Assembly (NCBI RefSeq): GCF_004102745.1
Contig: NZ_RLII01000003.1
Location: 1-64,000 of the forward strand
From: Acetivibrio mesophilus
GTDB taxonomy: Bacteria > Bacillota > Clostridia > Acetivibrionales > Acetivibrionaceae
Reading direction: 5' to 3'
DNA: 64,000 nucleotides
The notes under the pieces are model-generated. The model was not told where the DNA came from and did not search any database. It saw only the letters and a list, made by a program, of their open reading frames with translations. Made by a program: the position numbers and the translations under genes. This document shows, in pieces, positions 47,714-56,977 of the stretch. Position 1 is the first letter of the stretch. Every line of letters begins with the position of its first letter.

Positions 47714-50176
47714 TTATCTTTGGCTTATTTCCTTTACTTTGTTCACGTAGAAATTCGTAAGTTCTTCCGCAAATTCAGCAGAATAGCTCTCGCTTTTAAT
47801 CTTAAATATCGGCTGCTCAGCATCAGGCAGGACCAATACCCAGCCTCCATCCTTAAATATCTTTACTCCTTCAAGGGTTTCAATGCTTTCATTATCATTT
47901 TCCTGAATAATCTGCCTTATCACCTTGCCTTTTGCATTCCATGAGCATTCAACTTCTTTTTCGCTTACATAAAAATCCGGTATCATATCCACAAGATCCG
48001 AAAGGGTGTAGTTTTCCGATTTCATGAAATCCAGAATTTTTACCAGTCCGGCAATTGCATCAAAATGCAGGGTAAACTGTTCATATACATTTTCCTTTAT
48101 TTCATTTCCCAGTATCTTGTTCATAAGATCTTGAGGAGACGTCTTGGTTCGTATTACCTTGCCGTTGTTTTGCTCAGCCAATTTATCCACAACTGAGCTG
48201 GTAGAAATCGGCACAACCACAGTCCCACCCTCGACGGTTTTAAACATAATTAATGAAATAAGGGCCGTAAACATATCATCCGATATAATCCGTCCATTAT
48301 TGTCTACCAGCATCATTTTTTCAGAAGTATCTTCAATTGACACGCCCAGATCATAATTTCCACTCCTTGTCATGCTGGTAAAATAGGTCATCTCATGAGA
48401 GTCATTCCCATTCCTCATTGTTTTTGCATTCTTTAGACCCAGATCGGTTTTTTCCACGGTACAACCAAGGCTTTCAAGCAAATCCGTTACCGTATCAAGA
48501 ATAAACTGAGATGGAGAATTCAGCGCTATACGATATCCCAACTCTTTTGCCCGGGTGTTGTTTATTATATTTCTCAAATAGTATCTGGTATAATCCGGTA
48601 TTACTTCAATATTCTCAATTGCCTCTCCCTCGCATCTGCTAAAATCTTCCCTCTGAAAAGCATTTTCAATTTTTCTCTCCACGGCTCTTTCTATATTGCT
48701 TCCGTTCTTGTCCAGAAATTCTACATTGAGTCTTCCAAAATTTTTGCTTGATGTACCGATATGAATCCCTCCATCTGCTCCATAAAACCGTACTGCAGAT
48801 CTGGAAACCGGCAAATGAAGAACCCCAAAGTCGAGAACCTTAAGTCCTGCGGAAAGCAATCCTGACATAAAGGATATCTTAAGCATCTTCGCTGCACTAG
48901 AGTCATCAGAGCTTACCCCAATTTTTCCCTTACCTTTAAAAATAGCTCCATAGGCAGCACCAAGCTTTGAAGCATACTCCGGTGTGATATCCACATTTAT
49001 TTCCCCTGCAACTCCTCTAAAGCCAAATATGGAACGAACGAACTTTGACCCCCATACAAGGTTTGAATTTACCTCAGTCCCGCCCTCCACAATCTTATTG
49101 GGCCATATTTTTATACTAGGCTTTATTACCGCATTTGTACCTATTTGAGTATCATCTCCGATAACGGAATTTTCAAAGGTTGAAGCTCCTTCTTTGATAT
49201 TAACCTTATTGCAAATCACTGTTCCCCTCAACTGAGCATTACTGTCAAGTATGTTATTCTTCCAAAGAATGCTTCTCTTAATTCCGCTTCTCTCACCTAT
49301 AATATTATTATCCCCCAAAACAGAATAGCTTCCTACAACAGAATCCTTCTTTATTCGGGTATTTGCTCCAATCACACAGGGCTCCTCTATTACAGCGTTT
49401 TCCTCTATAACGCTTCCTTCTCCTACCCATACCCTGTCCCTTATCCTGTTGCCCGGTATGTTTATTCTTACTTTGCCGTCCAACACGTCCATATGAGCTT
49501 GACTATAAGCCATAAGATCGCCTATGTCACACCAGTATTCATCGGTTATATATCCGTACATAGGTCTATTTTCCCTTAAAAGTATCGGAAACAAATCCTT
49601 GCTAAAGTCAAACATTTCATTTTTATTAAAATATTTTAAAACCTCAGGAGACAGTATATAAATGCCGGTGTTTACAGTATCACTGAATACTTCTCCCCAA
49701 CTGGGTTTTTCCAGAAACCTTGTTATTCTGCCATTCTCATCGGTTACAACTACGCCGTATTCTAAAGGTATATCCACCTTCTTTAATACTAGCGTAGCAA
49801 CTGATCCTTTGCTGTAATGATAGTCTATTGCTTTTCCCAGGTCGATATCCGTAAGGGCATCTCCGCTTATTACGAGGAATGTATCATCCAAAAACTCTTC
49901 GGCGTTTTTTACACTTCCCGCTGTTCCCATCGGCTTATCTTCAACATAATATCTTAAATTTATTCCAAAATCCTTTCCATCCCCAAAATAATCCTTTATC
50001 ATATCCGGTAAATACTGCAACGTAACAGCAATATCCTTAAGTTCATAGTTTTTCAGCAACTCAATAATATGTTCCATAACAGGTTTGTTTACAATAGGTA
50101 CCATTGGTTTTGGTCTATTGCACGTAAGAGGTCTAAGTCTGGTACCTTCCCCTCCCGCCATGATAACTGCTTTCAT
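47714..50176 (-). CDS. Sugar-1-phosphate nucleotidyltransferase fused to a degenerate phosphohexomutase domain
   Basis: The 820-residue protein starts with a nucleotidyltransferase (1-235: [20 protein letters not shown]), then left-handed beta-helix repeats (about 250-365), then an alpha-D-phosphohexomutase-like region (about 385-820). In the mutase part the usual TASHNP is TSSKNF, the metal loop DGDxDR is IEDTSEKM and the phosphate loop RPSGTEP is LPDAEQP. Mutase activity is therefore doubtful. It likely activates a sugar (mannose or glucose type) for a polysaccharide. The ATG at 50176 is chosen because AAGGA is 8 bases upstream. Confidence 0.88.
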   Translation of the reverse strand: MKAVIMAGGEGTRLRPLTCNRPKPMVPIVNKPVMEHIIELLKNYELKDIAVTLQYLPDMIKDYFGDGKDFGINLRYYVEDKPMGTAGSVKNAEEFLDDTFLVISGDALTDIDLGKAIDYHYSKGSVATLVLKKVDIPLEYGVVVTDENGRITRFLEKPSWGEVFSDTVNTGIYILSPEVLKYFNKNEMFDFSKDLFPILLRENRPMYGYITDEYWCDIGDLMAYSQAHMDVLDGKVRINIPGNRIRDRVWVGEGSVIEENAVIEEPCVIGANTRIKKDSVVGSYSVLGDNNIIGERSGIKRSILWKNNILDSNAQLRGTVICNKVNIKEGASTFENSVIGDDTQIGTNAVIKPSIKIWPNKIVEGGTEVNSNLVWGSKFVRSIFGFRGVAGEINVDITPEYASKLGAAYGAIFKGKGKIGVSSDDSSAAKMLKISFMSGLLSAGLKVLDFGVLHLPVSRSAVRFYGADGGIHIGTSSKNFGRLNVEFLDKNGSNIERAVERKIENAFQREDFSRCEGEAIENIEVIPDYTRYYLRNIINNTRAKELGYRIALNSPSQFILDTVTDLLESLGCTVEKTDLGLKNAKTMRNGNDSHEMTYFTSMTRSGNYDLGVSIEDTSEKMMLVDNNGRIISDDMFTALISLIMFKTVEGGTVVVPISTSSVVDKLAEQNNGKVIRTKTSPQDLMNKILGNEIKENVYEQFTLHFDAIAGLVKILDFMKSENYTLSDLVDMIPDFYVSEKEVECSWNAKGKVIRQIIQENDNESIETLEGVKIFKDGGWVLVLPDAEQPIFKIKSESYSAEFAEELTNFYVNKVKEISQR

Positions 50177-50536
50177 TCTATTCATCCTTTCATAGATTTC
50201 TTGCGTAAACTTTTAGAAACTATATTAATCCCTGATAATAAATAAAACTCGGTCTCATACTTAAAGCTTTTGTAAAACCCCCAAGTTTAATTCATTTTAA
50301 TTTTAATCAGGTTTGTTATTTTTTGTTTTTTATTTTCAAGTATTTAATGGGTCTTTTTATTATGCTCTTTAGACCGCAAAATATTACACATTAGTTGCTT
50401 CAACTTTAAATACCAGTATTTTTTCGTGCTATTTATCAAATAATAAAAAACTCCTACAGGTTATGAATTTATCAACATCACCTGTCAGAAATTATTAACA
50501 AAAAACACGATGTTTATTATGAATGGAGGAATAGTT
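50177..50536. other. Divergent intergenic region
   Basis: About 360 AT-rich bases between the nucleotidyltransferase gene and the CBM25-like gene. I see the ribosome sites at both edges but no promoter, repeat or RNA that I can support. Confidence 0.5.
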
Positions 50537-50860
50537 ATGCCAAGAGCTTCTAAAGCAAATAATGATTATATGTCCAACGGTATCACAATAAAGCCGTCAA
50601 CTCCTTCCGTTGGAGAGAATTTAACAATAATGTACGACGGCCTTCTTTCCAAAAGCGGTGCATCCCATGTATATGCCCACGTAGGCTTCGACAGCAGTTG
50701 GAGCCATGTTTATGACTACCCTATGATAAGGACTTCCATGGGATTTGAAGCAACAATACCTGTTGTTGAAGCCGATACCCTAAACATCTGCTTCAAGGAC
50801 TGTGCAAACAACTGGGACAATAACTGTGGAGCCAACTACTCTTTTGATGTATCCAAATAA
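50537..50860 (+). CDS. Small CBM25-like carbohydrate-binding protein, no signal peptide
   Basis: The 107-residue protein is a single beta-sandwich module. The pattern of VYAHVGFDSSWSHVYDYPMI and ICFKDCANNWDNNCGANYSFDV matches CBM25/53 starch-binding modules. There is no signal peptide, so it would act inside the cell or on the spore. The ATG at 50537 has GGAGG 7 bases upstream. A terminator follows and the CotS cluster is downstream. Confidence 0.75.
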   Translation: MPRASKANNDYMSNGITIKPSTPSVGENLTIMYDGLLSKSGASHVYAHVGFDSSWSHVYDYPMIRTSMGFEATIPVVEADTLNICFKDCANNWDNNCGANYSFDVSK

Positions 50861-50926
50861 AAGCTGCATCTCCCCTTTCATTCCGAAGCTTCTAGAAACA
50901 GCTGATTTTTTATCGCTATAGCTTTA

Positions 50927-50953
50927 AAAGCAGGGGTAGCCCCTGCTTTTTCT
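50927..50953 (+). terminator. Terminator of the CBM25-like gene
   Basis: AGCAGGGG/CCCCTGCT stem with a short loop followed by TTTTCTT. Confidence 0.9.
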
Positions 50954-51031
50954 TATATGTTTAGGTTCTGGCCCATTTATGGAACAATTTCCTTTGCTGT
51001 TTAATATTATGAAGGAAGGAGGTATTGCCAT

Positions 51032-51499
51032 ATGATGTTCAACAATCGTAGAATGTACATAAACAGGTATCCTGCTCCTCAAAGACAAACCGAAACAAAT
51101 AATTCACCGGAAGTCCAAAGCAGCAGTGATGCAAAAAATGATATCAATGCCAAAGACAGCAAGAAATTGATACTGGATACCTTCAAAAGCATTAACGATA
51201 GCATTACGGAGAATATTAATGAAATCAACCAAGCAATCAGTAAACTCAACGAAAGGGTTGAAAACTTAGAAAACCAAATTCTTATGCTGGAATCCCAGAT
51301 TGAATCTGAAGAATCCGGCAGAAGCCGAATCTCCCAATCAGAGCTTTCAAATATTAAAACAGAGCTGGAGCTGCTAAAAAGAGATTCCTCCAAAATGCAG
51401 TCTGAAGAAAACAGGGAAATCAGCAATAGACCGGTAATGCCCGGATCCGGATTTTCAGCAATTACTGAAGAATATCTTAGAAACCTCAATAAAAGGTGA
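51032..51499 (+). CDS. Unknown coiled-coil protein, 155 residues
   Basis: It starts MMFNNRRMYINRYPAPQRQ, then has a long coiled coil (about 50-125, with heptads such as INQAISKLNERVENLENQILMLESQIESE). There is no membrane segment. It has an AAGGAGG site and its own terminator. It lies in a row of small genes before the CotS genes and may be a spore-coat structural protein. Confidence 0.7.
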   Translation: MMFNNRRMYINRYPAPQRQTETNNSPEVQSSSDAKNDINAKDSKKLILDTFKSINDSITENINEINQAISKLNERVENLENQILMLESQIESEESGRSRISQSELSNIKTELELLKRDSSKMQSEENREISNRPVMPGSGFSAITEEYLRNLNKR

Positions 51500-51507
51500 T
51501 TCAGCTC

Positions 51508-51537
51508 AAAAAGTCTTTTAAAAAGACTTTTTCTTTT
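51508..51537 (+). terminator. Terminator of the coiled-coil gene
   Basis: AAAAAGTCTT/AAGACTTTTT stem followed by CTTTT. Confidence 0.85.
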
Positions 51538-51671
51538 ACTTCCATTAATTAACTTCCGATAAAGGCATTAATTTTCAAAAAAATAATAATGTGGGTAACA
51601 TAAAATTACCAAGTGAATATTATGTATAAGAAGCAAAATTAATATATCAATAATGAAGGGAGTCTTATTTT

Positions 51672-51920
51672 ATGAAGTATCAAGAGGATTTTTTCGGTTC
51701 AAAGAGTGATTTTGCTGATTTTGTGAAAAAAGTTGTTCCTGATCTGTTCTCAGGCAAATTGGCAGTAGAAGGCAAAAATGTAGGCATACCTGCTGACCGC
51801 AATGTTGATTACAAGATCAAATACAGTGAAGATGAAGAAAGTGCTGCTCTCACACTCAAGGTTTCTTGGGATTTTGGAACTGAGACTGAAGAAGAAGAAA
51901 TAGAACTTGATGTGGATTAA
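51672..51920 (+). CDS. Small acidic protein, amphi-Trp domain-like
   Basis: The 82-residue acidic protein has the segment SGKLAVEGKNVGIPADRNVDYKIKYSEDEE and LKVSWDFG, which resembles the amphi-Trp family. It has no signal peptide. GGGAG precedes the ATG, and a hairpin (51935-51961) follows. Confidence 0.6.
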   Translation: MKYQEDFFGSKSDFADFVKKVVPDLFSGKLAVEGKNVGIPADRNVDYKIKYSEDEESAALTLKVSWDFGTETEEEEIELDVD

Positions 51921-51934
51921 TCCTGCTTTTTGTC

Positions 51935-51961
51935 TGGAAAGGGGGTTTTCCCCTCTTTCCA
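51935..51961 (+). terminator. Probable terminator after the amphi-Trp-like gene
   Basis: GGAAAGGGG/CCCCTCTTTCC stem followed by ATCAATTTTATC, a weak T-tract. Confidence 0.6.
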
Positions 51962-52033
51962 TCAATTTTATCGATCTCGGAGCTTTATTTGCAACCGAGT
52001 CTATTTTCTTTTTAAAGGAGGATGCTTAAGAAC

Positions 52034-53086
52034 ATGTCTTCTATAAAATATGAGCCTCTCGATGATGTCCTTGCCCAATATGATATAAAGGTCATCTCAA
52101 CAAAAAATGAGAGCTATAAGGATAAAAAGGGCGTTTGGTGGATAGAGACCCCAGATGGATACAGGATTCTAAAAAAAATATCCAATTCCGAGGATACTTT
52201 TAAATATATATTGAGTGCTGCCGAGCACCTAAGAAAAAATGGAATGAATATTCCCGCCGTATATAAAACAAGGGATGGAAAAGACTATGTGAATATTAAC
52301 GGAACTTGCTATGTTCTGTACGAAGCAATTGAAGGCAAAAGCCCTTCGTACAATTCACCGGAAGAATTTAAGGCAATTGTTAAAGAACTTGCCAGATTTC
52401 ATGCCGCATCAGTTGGATTTTCTCCTTTGGAAGATACAAAACCAAAAATCCATCTTGGAAAATGGATTGAACAATACACAAATCAGCTGGAAGACATGAA
52501 CAAGTTCTATCAAGCAGAGCTTGATAAAACTGAAAACGACAAGATAGGAAAAATAATTATTGAAGAATTCCCTGCCTTTTATGAAAGGGCAAAACAAGCT
52601 ATTGAAGGCTTAAAGGGCAAGGAGTATCAAGAATGGGTGAAAAAAGTAGAAACTAGTGGCGGACTTTGCCATCAGGATTTTGCAGCCGGAAATCTGTTAA
52701 AAAACCCTTCGGGCAAAATTTTTGTTCTGGACACTGATTCCCTTACCATAGATATCCCGGCACGAGATATCAGAAAGCTCCTTAATAAAATTATGAAAAA
52801 GAACGGAAGCTGGGATTTGGAGACTTTCAAAAAATTGATAAGATTTTACCAATCGGAGAATCCACTGACTTATTCCGAATGGGTCGTTGTCAAACTTGAC
52901 ATTATGTTTCCCCATCTGTTTTTAGGAGCCATGAATAAATTTTACTACAAAAGAGACAAGGAATGGAGCTTTGAGAAGTATCAAAAAAGGATAACTGAGA
53001 TGGCCACTTTTGAAAAGACCATCACACCTATTCTGGAAAACTTCGAGTCCATTGTCAATGAAGAGATTTATCAAAGGAAGGACTGA
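52034..53086 (+). CDS. CotS-family spore-coat kinase-like protein
   Basis: The 350-residue protein of the CotS/aminoglycoside-phosphotransferase-like fold has GGLCHQDFAAGNLL (HxD loop) and FVLDTDSLTIDIPARDI (DxD-type metal site). The N-lobe has GVWWIETPDGYRILKK. The ATG at 52034 is chosen over the one at 52022, which sits directly against the GGAGG site. CotS proteins assemble into spore coats in Bacillus. A paralogue follows 5 bases later. Confidence 0.9.
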   Translation: MSSIKYEPLDDVLAQYDIKVISTKNESYKDKKGVWWIETPDGYRILKKISNSEDTFKYILSAAEHLRKNGMNIPAVYKTRDGKDYVNINGTCYVLYEAIEGKSPSYNSPEEFKAIVKELARFHAASVGFSPLEDTKPKIHLGKWIEQYTNQLEDMNKFYQAELDKTENDKIGKIIIEEFPAFYERAKQAIEGLKGKEYQEWVKKVETSGGLCHQDFAAGNLLKNPSGKIFVLDTDSLTIDIPARDIRKLLNKIMKKNGSWDLETFKKLIRFYQSENPLTYSEWVVVKLDIMFPHLFLGAMNKFYYKRDKEWSFEKYQKRITEMATFEKTITPILENFESIVNEEIYQRKD

Positions 53087-53091
53087 GCTGC

Positions 53092-54129
53092 TTGAACGAT
53101 ATTACCAATAATCAGAATATAGATCTTTATGAGCTTGCAAGTAATGTATTAAAGGAGTATGAAATTGAACCCGAAACCATCAATGTGATTCAAAGTGCAA
53201 GCATAAAAACCGTATGGAGACTAAAAACAAAGGACCGTGAACTGTGCCTCAAAAGATTGAAGCAGACCTTAGACAAGGCCCGCTTTTCCGTAAATGCACA
53301 GGATTTTATATATAATTGTGGCGGAAATGTCCCCGGGATAATCCGGGATAAAAAAGGCAATCTTATTCATTCCTACAACGACCAACTATTCGTTGTATAC
53401 GAATGGCTTTACGGCAGGGATTTGGCCTTCGGCAATCCCGATGACCTAAAAGCAGCCTTGCAGGGCCTTGCCAAATTCCATATTGCATCAAAGGGCTATG
53501 TTTCACCGGAGGATGCTCGAGTCTCTTCAAAGCTCAACAAGTGGCCCGAGCAATATAAATCCATGGCAGATAAGCTTTCCTCCTGGAAAGAAGTATCCCG
53601 GGAAAAACCTGCTTCGGGATACTTAAATGCTTTCCTTAAATACGTTGACGATATCGTTGATATCGGTCATCAGGCTATAGAGCTTTTAAATGCCTCAAGA
53701 TACACCGAATTGACAGCCAACGATTCGGAAGCAATTGTTCTGTGCCATCAGGATTATGGCAAGGGAAATGCACTTCTTACAGACAATGGTGTTTATGTTA
53801 TTGACCTCGATGGAGTAACTTGGGATCACCCTGGACGGGATTTAAGGAAAATAATCGGCAAGCTGGCAGAAAACAGAGGCTCCTGGTCTTTGGACCTAAT
53901 AGAAAATATCCTCGATTGGTACAGCGAAATAAATCCCCTTTCCCCCGCCGATAAGGAGCTCATATATATTGACCTCATATATCCCCATTGGTTTTTCGGT
54001 CTTGTCAAAAACATATTTAAAAACGACAAAAGCGTAAGCCCATCAAAAATTGAAAAAATAGCAAGGCTGGAGAACTCAAAGATACCTTTGCTGACGGAAA
54101 AGCTTCGAGATATCAAATCACCAAACTAA
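53092..54129 (+). CDS. CotS-family spore-coat kinase-like protein, second copy
   Basis: The 345-residue paralogue has VLCHQDYGKGNALL and VYVIDLDGVTWDHPGRDLRK. It starts at TTG with AGGAAGGA about 9 bases upstream. The gap to the previous gene is 5 bases and to the glycosyltransferase 15 bases, so the three form one operon. Confidence 0.9.
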   Translation: MNDITNNQNIDLYELASNVLKEYEIEPETINVIQSASIKTVWRLKTKDRELCLKRLKQTLDKARFSVNAQDFIYNCGGNVPGIIRDKKGNLIHSYNDQLFVVYEWLYGRDLAFGNPDDLKAALQGLAKFHIASKGYVSPEDARVSSKLNKWPEQYKSMADKLSSWKEVSREKPASGYLNAFLKYVDDIVDIGHQAIELLNASRYTELTANDSEAIVLCHQDYGKGNALLTDNGVYVIDLDGVTWDHPGRDLRKIIGKLAENRGSWSLDLIENILDWYSEINPLSPADKELIYIDLIYPHWFFGLVKNIFKNDKSVSPSKIEKIARLENSKIPLLTEKLRDIKSPN

Positions 54130-54144
54130 AAAGGGGGGTATAAA

Positions 54145-55455
54145 ATGAAGATTGCCTTAGTATGTACTGAGAAACTCCCTGTACCTCCAGTTGCTGGAGG
54201 CGCAGTTCAGTTGTATATAAGCGAGATACTGCCATATATTAAAGAACATCATGAAATAACCGTTTTCTGCAAGAGCTATCCCGGTCTTTCCAACAATGAG
54301 ATCGTTGATAATGTAAAATATATCCGGGTACCGGCCAGCAATCCTGCAAGGTATATAAGAAATATACTGGATCATCTGGACGAAAGCTTTGACCTGGTGC
54401 ATGTGTTCAACCGTCCAAAGTGGGTGTTGGACTTAAGTAAAAATCTTCCTTCTGTGAGATTCAGCCTAAGTCTTCACAACGAAATGTTTTTGCCGGATAA
54501 GATACCGCCGGAAAAAGCAATAGAGTGCATAGACAGAGTGGAATTTATAAACACTGTGAGTAAATTCATAGCTGATGGTATAAAGAAGCTTTATCCCATA
54601 TCAGAAAGCAAATTAAGAGTGGTTTACTCCGGAGTTAATCCCGAAAAATACAGCCCCACCTGGTCACCTGATGCTCTTCGCAATAAAGATGTTCTTAAAA
54701 AGAAGCTTGGAATAGAAGATAAACGGGTAATCCTCCACGTCACCAGGTTAAGTCCGAAAAAAGGAACCCATATAGTTCTTTCCGCGATGAAAAAAGTAAT
54801 GGAAAGCTTTAACGACATTGCTCTGGTGATAATCGGAAGTAAATGGTACGGTAAGAATGAAGAAGATGATTTTACCAAACAGTGCAAGGCTCTGGCAGAA
54901 GAATTAAGCGGTCCGGTTGTTTTTACAGGTTTTATTCCCCCCTCTGAAATCCCGGCCTATTATAATGTTGGGGACATATTTGTGTGTGCCTCCCAATGGA
55001 ATGAACCCTTGGCAAGGGTACACTACGAGGCAATGGCTGCAGGCCTTCCCATTATTACAACCGACCGGGGCGGAAATGCCGAGATATTTGAACACAATGT
55101 CAATGGCCTTATAATAAAGGATTACAATAATCCCGACTCCTTTGCCGAATGCATATGCTACCTTCTCAACAACCCCGATACAGCTCTTGAAATTGGGCAT
55201 AAAGCCTTTGAGACTGTCCTATCAAGGTATACCTGGCAGAGAGTAGCCGATGAAGTTCTAGACCCAATCAAGAGCTTCGGGCCAAGGATAATTACTAAAG
55301 TGATGAAAGTACAGGATGATGTGACAGAAGAAAATATTACAAAAAAGAATTCTACAGTAAAAAATTCCACAGAAGATATTTCTACAGAACTAAACACAAC
55401 AGACAAAAGTATAGCAGAAGATATTGAGAATTTTTTTGCCGAAAGCGATTTTTAA
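54145..55455 (+). CDS. Glycosyltransferase family 4 (CotSA-like)
   Basis: The 436-residue GT-B enzyme has PPVAGGAVQLYISEIL near the N-terminus, VTRLSPKKGTHIVLSAM, NEPLARVHYEAMAAGLPIITT and the C-terminal donor site with Glu in YEAMA. The last 60 residues are an unusual Thr/Asn/Ser/Glu-rich tail (NITKKNSTVKNSTEDISTEL). Next to two CotS genes it matches CotSA. It lies 15 bases after the second CotS gene with a GGGGGG site. Confidence 0.9.
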   Translation: MKIALVCTEKLPVPPVAGGAVQLYISEILPYIKEHHEITVFCKSYPGLSNNEIVDNVKYIRVPASNPARYIRNILDHLDESFDLVHVFNRPKWVLDLSKNLPSVRFSLSLHNEMFLPDKIPPEKAIECIDRVEFINTVSKFIADGIKKLYPISESKLRVVYSGVNPEKYSPTWSPDALRNKDVLKKKLGIEDKRVILHVTRLSPKKGTHIVLSAMKKVMESFNDIALVIIGSKWYGKNEEDDFTKQCKALAEELSGPVVFTGFIPPSEIPAYYNVGDIFVCASQWNEPLARVHYEAMAAGLPIITTDRGGNAEIFEHNVNGLIIKDYNNPDSFAECICYLLNNPDTALEIGHKAFETVLSRYTWQRVADEVLDPIKSFGPRIITKVMKVQDDVTEENITKKNSTVKNSTEDISTELNTTDKSIAEDIENFFAESDF

Positions 55456-55526
55456 AATGAAGCCAGATAAGTTTTTTAGATGCCAAAAAGCAAAAATCCG
55501 ACTTTCTTGATAAGGGAAGTGATTCT

Positions 55527-56501
55527 ATGAGAGTAATGCTTATCACAGGTGGGGCAGGTTTTATAGGAAGTAACTTTATCCGGTTCTTTCTTAGAAAAAA
55601 CAAAGATTTTATTATCGTAAACATGGATAATCTAAACTATGCATCAAACCTTGATAACTTCAAGGATTTGGAAAGATCGCCTCGATACCATTTTGTAAAG
55701 GGCAGTATCGCAAACCATGAACTTGTAAACTATGTTATTAAAAGGCATAGACCTGACTATATAATCAATTTTGCCTCAGAATCGAATTCGGATAATTGTA
55801 TAAATAATCCGATAAACTATATGCAAACACATGTACTCGGTACTCAGACATTACTTGAAAGTGCCCGGTATTTCTGGGGAAAACACAAATTCCAGGGCAA
55901 CCGTTTTATTCAAGTATCAACAAATGAGGTATATGGAAGCACACCGAACAGTGATGTATTTTTCAGCGAGGATACGCCAATCTCGCCGGACAATCCATTC
56001 TCAGCTTCAAAAGCCGCTGCCGATATACTGGTAAAATCCTATGCATCAGCCTACGGCTTCCCGGCTATAATAACCCGGAGCTGCCCAACCTACGGACCTT
56101 ATCAGCATATTGGAAATTTCGTTCCGACCTGCATAATAAATGCACTTTCGGATAAACCCATTTCGGTCTGTCAAAACAGCCCCAATGTGCGGGAATGGAT
56201 ATATGTGCTGGATCATTGTGTAGCCCTTATAAGAGTATTATTTTACGGCAAAACAGGCGAAATCTACAATATCAGCTCCGGCAATGAAATGTCGGACTTT
56301 GATATGGCAAAAAAGATTCTCCGCCTTCTGGGCAAGCCTGACAGCACAATTGAGAGAATCGGTGACAGTTCTCTGCCGGACACAAGATGTGTTCTTAACA
56401 GCTACAAGCTAAAAAACAACCTGAACTGGAACACCAAATTCAAGATTGAGGATGGATTAAGGGATACTATCTTATGGTATAAGGAAAACGCAGATAGATG
56501 A
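55527..56501 (+). CDS. RmlB-like NAD sugar epimerase/dehydratase with altered active site
   Basis: The 324-residue SDR-extended protein is most like dTDP-glucose 4,6-dehydratase: GGAGFIGSNF at 8-17, MDNLNYASNL, and YGPYQH. The catalytic residues differ: STDEVYG is STNEVYG (Asp to Asn at 133), and YxxxK is FSASK (Tyr to Phe at 158, Lys162 kept). FAAESHVD reads FASESNSD. It lies 71 bases after the glycosyltransferase. The real reaction is uncertain. Confidence 0.85.
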   Translation: MRVMLITGGAGFIGSNFIRFFLRKNKDFIIVNMDNLNYASNLDNFKDLERSPRYHFVKGSIANHELVNYVIKRHRPDYIINFASESNSDNCINNPINYMQTHVLGTQTLLESARYFWGKHKFQGNRFIQVSTNEVYGSTPNSDVFFSEDTPISPDNPFSASKAAADILVKSYASAYGFPAIITRSCPTYGPYQHIGNFVPTCIINALSDKPISVCQNSPNVREWIYVLDHCVALIRVLFYGKTGEIYNISSGNEMSDFDMAKKILRLLGKPDSTIERIGDSSLPDTRCVLNSYKLKNNLNWNTKFKIEDGLRDTILWYKENADR

Positions 56502-56542
56502 AGAAATATAGAAGTGTAAAACCGAATCCCATAGCAAAATTC

Positions 56543-56575
56543 TAGAACCCCATCCAATTATAGAATGGGGTTCTA
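56543..56575. terminator. Convergent terminator hairpin
   Basis: TAGAACCCCAT/ATGGGGTTCTA 11-bp perfect stem between the RmlB-like gene (plus) and the DUF3343 gene (minus). There is no strong T-run on either strand. Confidence 0.65.
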
Positions 56576-56579
56576 AAAG

Positions 56580-56846
56580 TTAATACGGAATTTCATGATA
56601 ATAAAACTTTGCAGGACTTGCAACCTCTTTGTATAGTTTTAACCCCTGCAGGTTAAAACGTCTCAACAAGCCTATTGCCTGAGTCAGCTCACTTTCCTTA
56701 AATCTCACTCCTATATTGCACAAATCTATCATTATATCTCTGGGCATGTAAGTTATTTCACAGGTTTTCATACCCTCACTCTTCATCCTGTGCTCTAAAA
56801 GGAAGGCGTGGGTTCTTGACTCTAGGCCAACATAATAGTATTCCAT
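56580..56846 (-). CDS. DUF3343 small protein
   Basis: The 88-residue protein reads MEYYYVGLESRTHAFLLEHRM onward, with a Pro-Arg and Cys pair in YMPRDIMIDLCNIGVRF, matching DUF3343, sometimes called a putative Se/S carrier-like protein. The ATG at 56846 has GGAG upstream. Its 5' leader contains repeat copy E, which ends 22 bases before the ATG. Confidence 0.8.
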   Translation of the reverse strand: MEYYYVGLESRTHAFLLEHRMKSEGMKTCEITYMPRDIMIDLCNIGVRFKESELTQAIGLLRRFNLQGLKLYKEVASPAKFYYHEIPY

Positions 56847-56867
56847 ACAATCACTCCACAACAATAC

Positions 56868-56925
56868 AAAAGCTCGGGACACAGAGTCCCTTTTCTTTTG
56901 CCTCTTTCATTTCACTCCAAGAGGC
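56868..56925 (-). repeat. Post-terminator repeat, copy E (full, two hairpins)
   Basis: Minus-strand core hairpin (56900-56925, arms GCCTCTT/AAGAGGC) followed by the second hairpin AAAAGAAAAGGGACTCTGTG with arm GTCCC and GAGCTTTT (56868-56899). The inner pairing is GGGAC/GTCCC here and GGGAC/GTTCC in copy A. It starts 4 bases after the terminator T-tract of the 246-residue gene. Confidence 0.88.
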
Positions 56926-56929
56926 TAAC

Positions 56930-56972
56930 AAAAACACACAGAACTGCAGCTTTATGCAGTTCTGCGCGTTTT
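56930..56972 (-). terminator. Terminator of the cysteine-rich gene
   Basis: GCAGAACTGCA/TGCAGTTCTG minus-strand stem with flanking CGC/GTG pairs, followed by TTTTT, just past the stop codon. Confidence 0.88.
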
Positions 56973-56977
56973 ATAGC

